Part shown: piece after piece, positions 7,814 to 10,753 of the stretch | Position numbering within the stretch: the first letter of the stretch is position 1 | How the letters are laid out: the number at the start of each line of letters is the position of its first letter | Source: an uncultured Collinsella sp. | GTDB lineage: Bacteria; Actinomycetota; Coriobacteriia; Coriobacteriales; Coriobacteriaceae | Direction of reading: 5' to 3' | Length of the DNA: 10,753 bases | Assembly (NCBI GenBank): GCA_902496945.1 | Contig: CABVDE010000053.1 | Span: 1 to 10,753, forward strand | Notes under the pieces: generated by a model | The model's database searches: none | What the model saw: only the letters and a program-made list of their open reading frames with translations | Told to the model about the DNA's origin: nothing | Position numbers and translations under genes: made by a program

Positions 7814-9178
7814 ATGGCGATCACGCCTGCAGAAATCGCGGAAACCCGCGGCATGGTTGAGGAGCAGAACCTCGACATCAGGACCATCACCATGGGTGTC
7901 TCGCTCATGGGTTGCGGTGACGAGAACCTCGACCGCATGTGCACGAAGATCTACGACCACGTGACGCACACGGCGGAGCACCTGGTCGAGACCGCCGAGA
8001 ACCTCGAGCGCGAGTACGGTATCCCCATCGTCAACAAGCGCGTTTCCGTCACCCCGGTGGCGCAAATCGCCGCATGCTGCAAGGATGAGGACCTCACCCC
8101 CATCGCGCACGCCCTCGACCGCGCGGCCGAGACCCTCGGCATCGACTACCTGGGCGGCTTCTCCGCGCTCGTCCAGAAGGGCATCGGCGACGCCGACCGT
8201 CGCGTTATCCAGTCCATTCCGCAGGCGCTCGCCACCACGAGCCGCGTCTGCTCCAGCGTCAATGTCGCCAGCCTGCGTGCCGGCATCAACATGGACGCCG
8301 TGCTCATGGCCGCCCAGACCATCATCGACGCCGCCAAGCTCACGGCCGACCAGGATTCCGTCGGCGCTTCCAAGTTTGTCTGCTTTGCCAATATGGTCGA
8401 GGACTCCCCGTTTATGGCGGGCGCCGTCCACGGCGGTGGCGAGGCCGACGCCGTCATCAACGTTGGTGTCTCGGGCCCCGGCGTTATGGCTGCTGCCCTG
8501 GAGACGCTCCCCGACTCCGCCTCGATGATGGAAGTCGCCGAGAAGATCAAGCAGACCGCCTTTAAGATCACCCGCGCCGGCGAGCTCATGAGCCGCGAGG
8601 CCGCCCGCCGTCTGGGTGTCGAGAAGGGCATTGTCGACCTGTCGCTGGCTCCCACGCCTGCCATTGGCGACTCCGTTGCCCGCATCCTCGAGATCATCGG
8701 CGTGGGCACCTGCGGTGGCCCGGGCACGACCTGCGCGCTCGCCATGCTCAACGATGCCGTCAAGAAGGGCGGCGTTATGGCCAGCTCCAGCGTCGGCGGT
8801 CTCTCGGGCGCCTTTATCCCCGTGTCCGAGGACGCCGGCATGATTGCCGCCGTCGAGGCTGGTGCGCTTTCGCTCGAGAAGCTCGAGGCCATGACCTGCG
8901 TGTGCTCCGTCGGCCTGGACATGATCGCTATCCCCGGCGACACTCCGGTCGAGACCATCGCCGGCATCATCGCCGACGAGATGGCCATCGGCGTCATCAA
9001 CAACAAGACCACGGCGGTCCGCGTGATCCCCGCCATCGGCAAGGGCGTGGGCGACTGCGTCGAGTACGGCGGCCTGTTCGGCCGTGCACCCATCATGCCG
9101 GTGAACCCCAACGCCGGCACCGTGCTTGCCCACCGCGGTGGACGCTTCCCGGCACCGCTGAACTCGCTGAAGAACTAG
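7814..9178 (+). CDS. UPF0210 (DUF711) family protein, unknown function
   Basis: The product is 454 residues, the normal length for this widespread family, often labelled 'PFL family protein' because its fold resembles the pyruvate formate-lyase barrel; no reaction is established. It matches the family from the N-terminus (MVEEQNLDIRTITMGVSLMGC) through NKRVSVTPVAQIA, a Gly/Cys-rich GVGTCGGPGTTCAL segment, to the conserved tail NPNAGTVLAHRGGRFPAPLNSLKN. The start at 7814 is preceded by TAGGAG (7801-7806) at a good distance; the frame is open 19 codons upstream, but that part overlaps the hairpin and does not look like protein. No signal peptide or membrane segment is seen. In many genomes the family sits next to a small ACT-domain protein (UPF0237); none is adjacent here. 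There is no evidence linking it to methionine synthesis beyond position. Confidence 0.92.
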   Translation: MAITPAEIAETRGMVEEQNLDIRTITMGVSLMGCGDENLDRMCTKIYDHVTHTAEHLVETAENLEREYGIPIVNKRVSVTPVAQIAACCKDEDLTPIAHALDRAAETLGIDYLGGFSALVQKGIGDADRRVIQSIPQALATTSRVCSSVNVASLRAGINMDAVLMAAQTIIDAAKLTADQDSVGASKFVCFANMVEDSPFMAGAVHGGGEADAVINVGVSGPGVMAAALETLPDSASMMEVAEKIKQTAFKITRAGELMSREAARRLGVEKGIVDLSLAPTPAIGDSVARILEIIGVGTCGGPGTTCALAMLNDAVKKGGVMASSSVGGLSGAFIPVSEDAGMIAAVEAGALSLEKLEAMTCVCSVGLDMIAIPGDTPVETIAGIIADEMAIGVINNKTTAVRVIPAIGKGVGDCVEYGGLFGRAPIMPVNPNAGTVLAHRGGRFPAPLNSLKN

Positions 9179-9191
9179 CTGAGGGGGACTG

Positions 9192-9334
9192 GCGAGGAGC
9201 CCCGGGGGAGGGCAAATATATAAGGTCGCCTGCTCGGACAGTCCTGACTCGCACGGAGAGCACATTAAGTGCTCTCCGGCTCGTGCGGAACTCGCGATCG
9301 ACCTTATATATTTGCCCTCCCCCGGGGCTCCCGC
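9192..9334. repeat. Nested palindromic element with 33-bp perfect arms
   Basis: The 33 nt at 9196-9228 are the exact reverse complement of 9299-9331. Three more pairs (GCG 9192-9194 / CGC 9332-9334) form if A9195 is bulged. Each arm has a GC block (AGCCCCGGGGGAGGGC) and then an AT block (AAATATATAAGG). The 70-nt interior has its own perfect 10-bp hairpin, CGGAGAGCAC (9254-9263) / GTGCTCTCCG (9269-9278), loop ATTAA, almost at the symmetry centre, flanked by CGCAC and GTGCG. It begins 13 bp after the UPF0210 stop. No T-tract follows, and no ORF lies inside. Such nested symmetry fits a MITE or a structured 3' RNA; copy number in the genome is unknown. Confidence 0.85.
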
Positions 9335-9447
9335 ACATCGGGACCTCGGTTGGGTTCTGTCCCGGTGGCAGTTGCTTCGCTCCTGCCCGCCTTGGTTGTG
9401 ACTTCGGTTTGGCGTTGGAACAGTTCTTTTTCTGAGATATTCTTGTT

Positions 9448-9479
9448 GCGGCTCTTCTTTTGGAAGGAGTCGCTTTTTT
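9448..9479 (+). terminator. Intrinsic terminator downstream of the UPF0210 gene and palindrome
   Basis: GCGGCTCTTC (9448-9457) pairs with GAAGGAGTCGC (9463-9473) around TTTTG, with one wobble and one bulged G, and TTTTTT follows at once. It would end transcripts reading from 7814 through the palindrome, giving an mRNA with a structured 3' tail of about 300 nt. Between the palindrome and this site I see only a weak 6-bp dyad (CGGGAC / GTCCCG). Confidence 0.8.
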
Positions 9480-9498
9480 GTTGTGAGGGGGATGGCCC

Positions 9499-10207
9499 GT
9501 GGCTGATGGGGACGCTCACTCTGAGCTGCTTTCTACTGATTGGAATGATGAATGGATGCGGATGCAAGCTGCTCGGCGGCGGGCTGATGACTCTTTAGAG
9601 TGGGATAAAGGGCTCGGCATTTTCGGCCGCTTGAGACTGCTCCGTATGCCCGGGATTTTATAAAGCTGTTGGCGTTAAAGTCTGGTGAATCCGTGCTGGA
9701 TATGGGATGTGGGGCTGGGTCGATTGCTATTCCGCTTGCTCAGGCTGGACATCCTGTAATTGTTGCTGATTTCTCCCCCGCCATGCTGGGCACCCTTGAC
9801 GCCGGCATTGAGTACTATGGGCTCGAGGATTGTATTACGCCGATTGAACTTGCCTGGGATAATGATTGGGATTTGGTTGGGCCGGTCGCGAAAGCGGTGG
9901 ATGTTGCCTTTGCCAGTCGGTCGGTTACGACGACCAATCTAAAAGGCGCGCTTGCCAAGCTTGATCGTACGGCTCGTCGGCGTTGTGCTGTCACGATGGT
10001 CGCCAACTCCAGTCCTCGTTATGATCTACACTTGATAAACGCCATTGGCGCCTGCGCGATTACATCGCCCGGCATATGATTGAGAATCCCCATGCCGGTG
10101 AGCCGGGATCCAAGGGCGTGCCGCAGGGGCGCTATATGCTCGATCATATCCGTAAGGTTCGCTGGGCGTTTATTGCGTGGGAGCCGGTCTCTGCACCCCG
10201 CTCGTAG
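9499..10207 (+). pseudogene. Class I S-adenosylmethionine-dependent methyltransferase, degraded
   Basis: Three reading frames carry one protein. Part 1 starts at GTG 9499 (GAGGGGG seven bases upstream) and codes VADGDAHSELLSTDWNDEW...LEWDK to about 9609. Part 2, from about 9609 in the frame reached by losing one base, continues RARHFRPLETAPYARDF and holds motif I (VLDMGCGAGSIAIPLA) and the acidic strand-2 end (VIVADFSPAML), then runs to NAIGA near 10050. Part 3, from about 10046 in another frame, codes WRLRDYIARHMIENPHAGEPG...WAFIAWEPV to the TAG at 10205-10207. The first break looks like a one-base deletion in GATAAAGGGCT. The second looks like an internal deletion joining NAIGA directly to LRDYIARHM, probably losing some tens of codons of the C-terminal half. 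Codon use is AT-richer than in neighbouring genes. A sequencing error could explain the first break but not the second. Confidence 0.8.
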
Positions 10208-10291
10208 CCCTCTCACAGCCCGCACCGCCCACTCACTCGGCATCCGCATTCTTTTTGAACTGGGCAAACACGCTCCACACCGTGCCGTTCC

Positions 10292-10344
10292 TGAGCTATC
10301 GTGGGACAGCTCACGTAGATTGAGGCCCCATCGCGGGGCGCCCC
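10292..10344 (+). promoter_or_regulatory. Two dyads in the yhbY leader
   Basis: TGAGCT (10292-10297) and AGCTCA (10308-10313) form a 6-bp dyad with a 10-nt gap. It is followed by TAGATT (10316-10321), a possible -10 box with no clear -35. GCCCC (10325-10329) can pair with GGGGC (10335-10339), while GGGGCGCCCC (10335-10344) is itself palindromic, so two foldings compete. The region 10208-10291 holds nothing I recognise. Operator or leader function is speculative. Confidence 0.25.
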
Positions 10345-10365
10345 ATACATAGAAAGCGAGAACCC

Positions 10366-10665
10366 ATGGCACTGACAGGAGCACAGGTCAAGCAGCTTCG
10401 CAGCATGGCCCATCACCTCAACCCCGCCATCATCATCGGCAAGTCCGACGTCAACGAGGGCACCGTCGAGCAGACGGTCGCCTATCTGGAGAAACACGAG
10501 CTCGTTAAGTGCTCCGTGCTCGATGGCTCCAGCCTTTCCGCCCGCGAGGCCGCCGAGGAGCTCGCCGAGCGCTGCCACGCCGAGGTCGTCCAGGTCATCG
10601 GCCGCAAGTTCTCGCTGTATCGCAAGTCCTCGCGCAAGGACATCGAGAAGATCAAGCTCGTCTAA
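10366..10665 (+). CDS. yhbY: YhbY-family CRM-domain RNA-binding protein
   Basis: A 99-residue protein that is essentially a single CRM domain, the size of E. coli YhbY (97). The family binds RNA and is associated with 50S ribosomal subunit precursors. Visible signatures: LTGAQVKQLRSMAHHLNPAIIIGK (3-26), the HELVKCSVL strand (about 44-52) and VVQVIGRKFSLYRKS near the C-terminus. In most members the loop after IGK follows a G-K-x-G pattern; here it reads GKSDVNEG, so the second Gly of the G-x-x-G motif is Asp. The ribosome binding site is weak (AAAGCGAG, about six bases before the ATG), but the start matches the family N-terminus. It stands alone after the pseudogene; the usual neighbours in related genomes cannot be seen. 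Confidence 0.93.
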   Translation: MALTGAQVKQLRSMAHHLNPAIIIGKSDVNEGTVEQTVAYLEKHELVKCSVLDGSSLSAREAAEELAERCHAEVVQVIGRKFSLYRKSSRKDIEKIKLV

Positions 10666-10700
10666 GAGCCAACGATCCGGCGAGCCAACACATAGCAAGC

Positions 10701-10753
10701 TTACGGGCGCCCGAGTATTTCGGGCGGCAAGGCGTCCAAGTCGGGCATTCTCA
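10701..10753 (-). CDS. Possible 3' end of a convergent gene, unidentified
   Basis: On the minus strand, the frame ending in TAA at 10703-10701 is open to the window edge and codes RMPDLDALPPEILGRP, a plausible acidic/Pro-rich protein tail. The stop lies 35 bp from the yhbY stop, a normal gap for convergent genes. A 6-bp dyad (GCCCGA 10709-10714 / TCGGGC 10720-10725) lies inside it and lacks a T-tract. Only 17 codons are visible and the other minus frames are not excluded, so this is tentative. Confidence 0.3.
   Translation of the reverse strand, partial: RMPDLDALPPEILGRP

Noticed and set aside
6503..9265. A 920-codon open frame on the minus strand across metH and the UPF0210 gene
   Set aside because: It is a shadow of two certain plus-strand genes in high-GC DNA. 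Its translation is rich in G, H, D and A with no family motif, and it crosses an intergenic region.
9192..9334. The large palindrome as a CRISPR or tandem-repeat array
   Set aside because: There are only two arms, in inverted orientation, with one interior; there is no repeated unit-spacer pattern and no cas gene nearby.
9506..9598. Short ORF beginning MGTLTLSCFLLIGMMNGC, looking like a lipoprotein signal peptide
   Set aside because: It is out of frame within the methyltransferase pseudogene, whose N-terminal coding explains the DNA; it ends after 30 codons and has no ribosome binding site.
9600..9615. Programmed -1 frameshift joining the first two parts of the methyltransferase
   Set aside because: GATAAAGGGCTC is not a standard X-XXY-YYZ slippery heptamer in the right register, and the gene has a second, unrelated lesion, so decay is the simpler explanation.
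10213..10698. 161-codon minus-strand open frame across yhbY
   Set aside because: It is antisense to a clear YhbY gene and runs through its leader and the pseudogene end; no motif and no ribosome binding site.

Overview
The window looks like chromosome of a high-GC gut Coriobacteriia, most likely Collinsella or a close relative. This rests on the GC-rich codon use, the combination of a type III glutamine synthetase with a split cobalamin-dependent methionine synthase, and the style of the intergenic repeats. The genus is an inference from sequence memory; no search was run.

Layout from left to right. (1) 1-441 is the 3' end of a gene whose product ends in three Cpl-7-type (CW_7) wall-binding repeats; the catalytic part lies outside the window. 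(2) 442-969 is 528 bp of non-coding DNA with a bidirectional terminator, a tRNA T-arm-like fragment buried in a hairpin, a pair of 34-nt inverted repeats about 150 bp apart, and the glnN terminator. (3) 970-3057 (minus) is a type III glutamine synthetase, glnN. (4) 3058-3480 is the divergent control region between glnN and metF. It holds a dyad with GlnR-like pentamer spacing on the glnN side and a 24-nt near-perfect inverted repeat on the metF side. (5) 3481-7705 is a tight plus-strand operon: metF, a stand-alone methionine synthase reactivation domain protein, and a three-module metH that lacks its own reactivation domain. (6) 7814-9178 is a UPF0210/DUF711 protein of unknown function. (7) 9192-9334 is a very strong nested palindrome with 33-bp perfect arms, followed by an intrinsic terminator at 9448-9479. 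(8) 9499-10207 is a class I SAM-dependent methyltransferase pseudogene with a frameshift and an internal deletion. (9) 10366-10665 is a YhbY-type CRM RNA-binding protein, and the last 53 bases may be the end of a convergent gene.

How the genes fit together: MetF makes 5-methyl-tetrahydrofolate, MetH moves that methyl group through cobalamin to homocysteine, and the small middle protein probably supplies the S-adenosylmethionine-dependent repair of oxidised cobalamin that E. coli MetH carries as its own C-terminal domain. This is a complete methyl branch of methionine synthesis in one transcript. GlnN assimilates ammonium and is transcribed away from it. The other genes look like ordinary chromosomal neighbours.

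I do not see a clear new biological system here (no defence island, CRISPR, toxin-antitoxin or biosynthetic cluster). The most unusual material is non-coding: the 33-bp-arm palindrome after the UPF0210 gene, the two other inverted-repeat elements, and the possible GlnR-like site at glnN.
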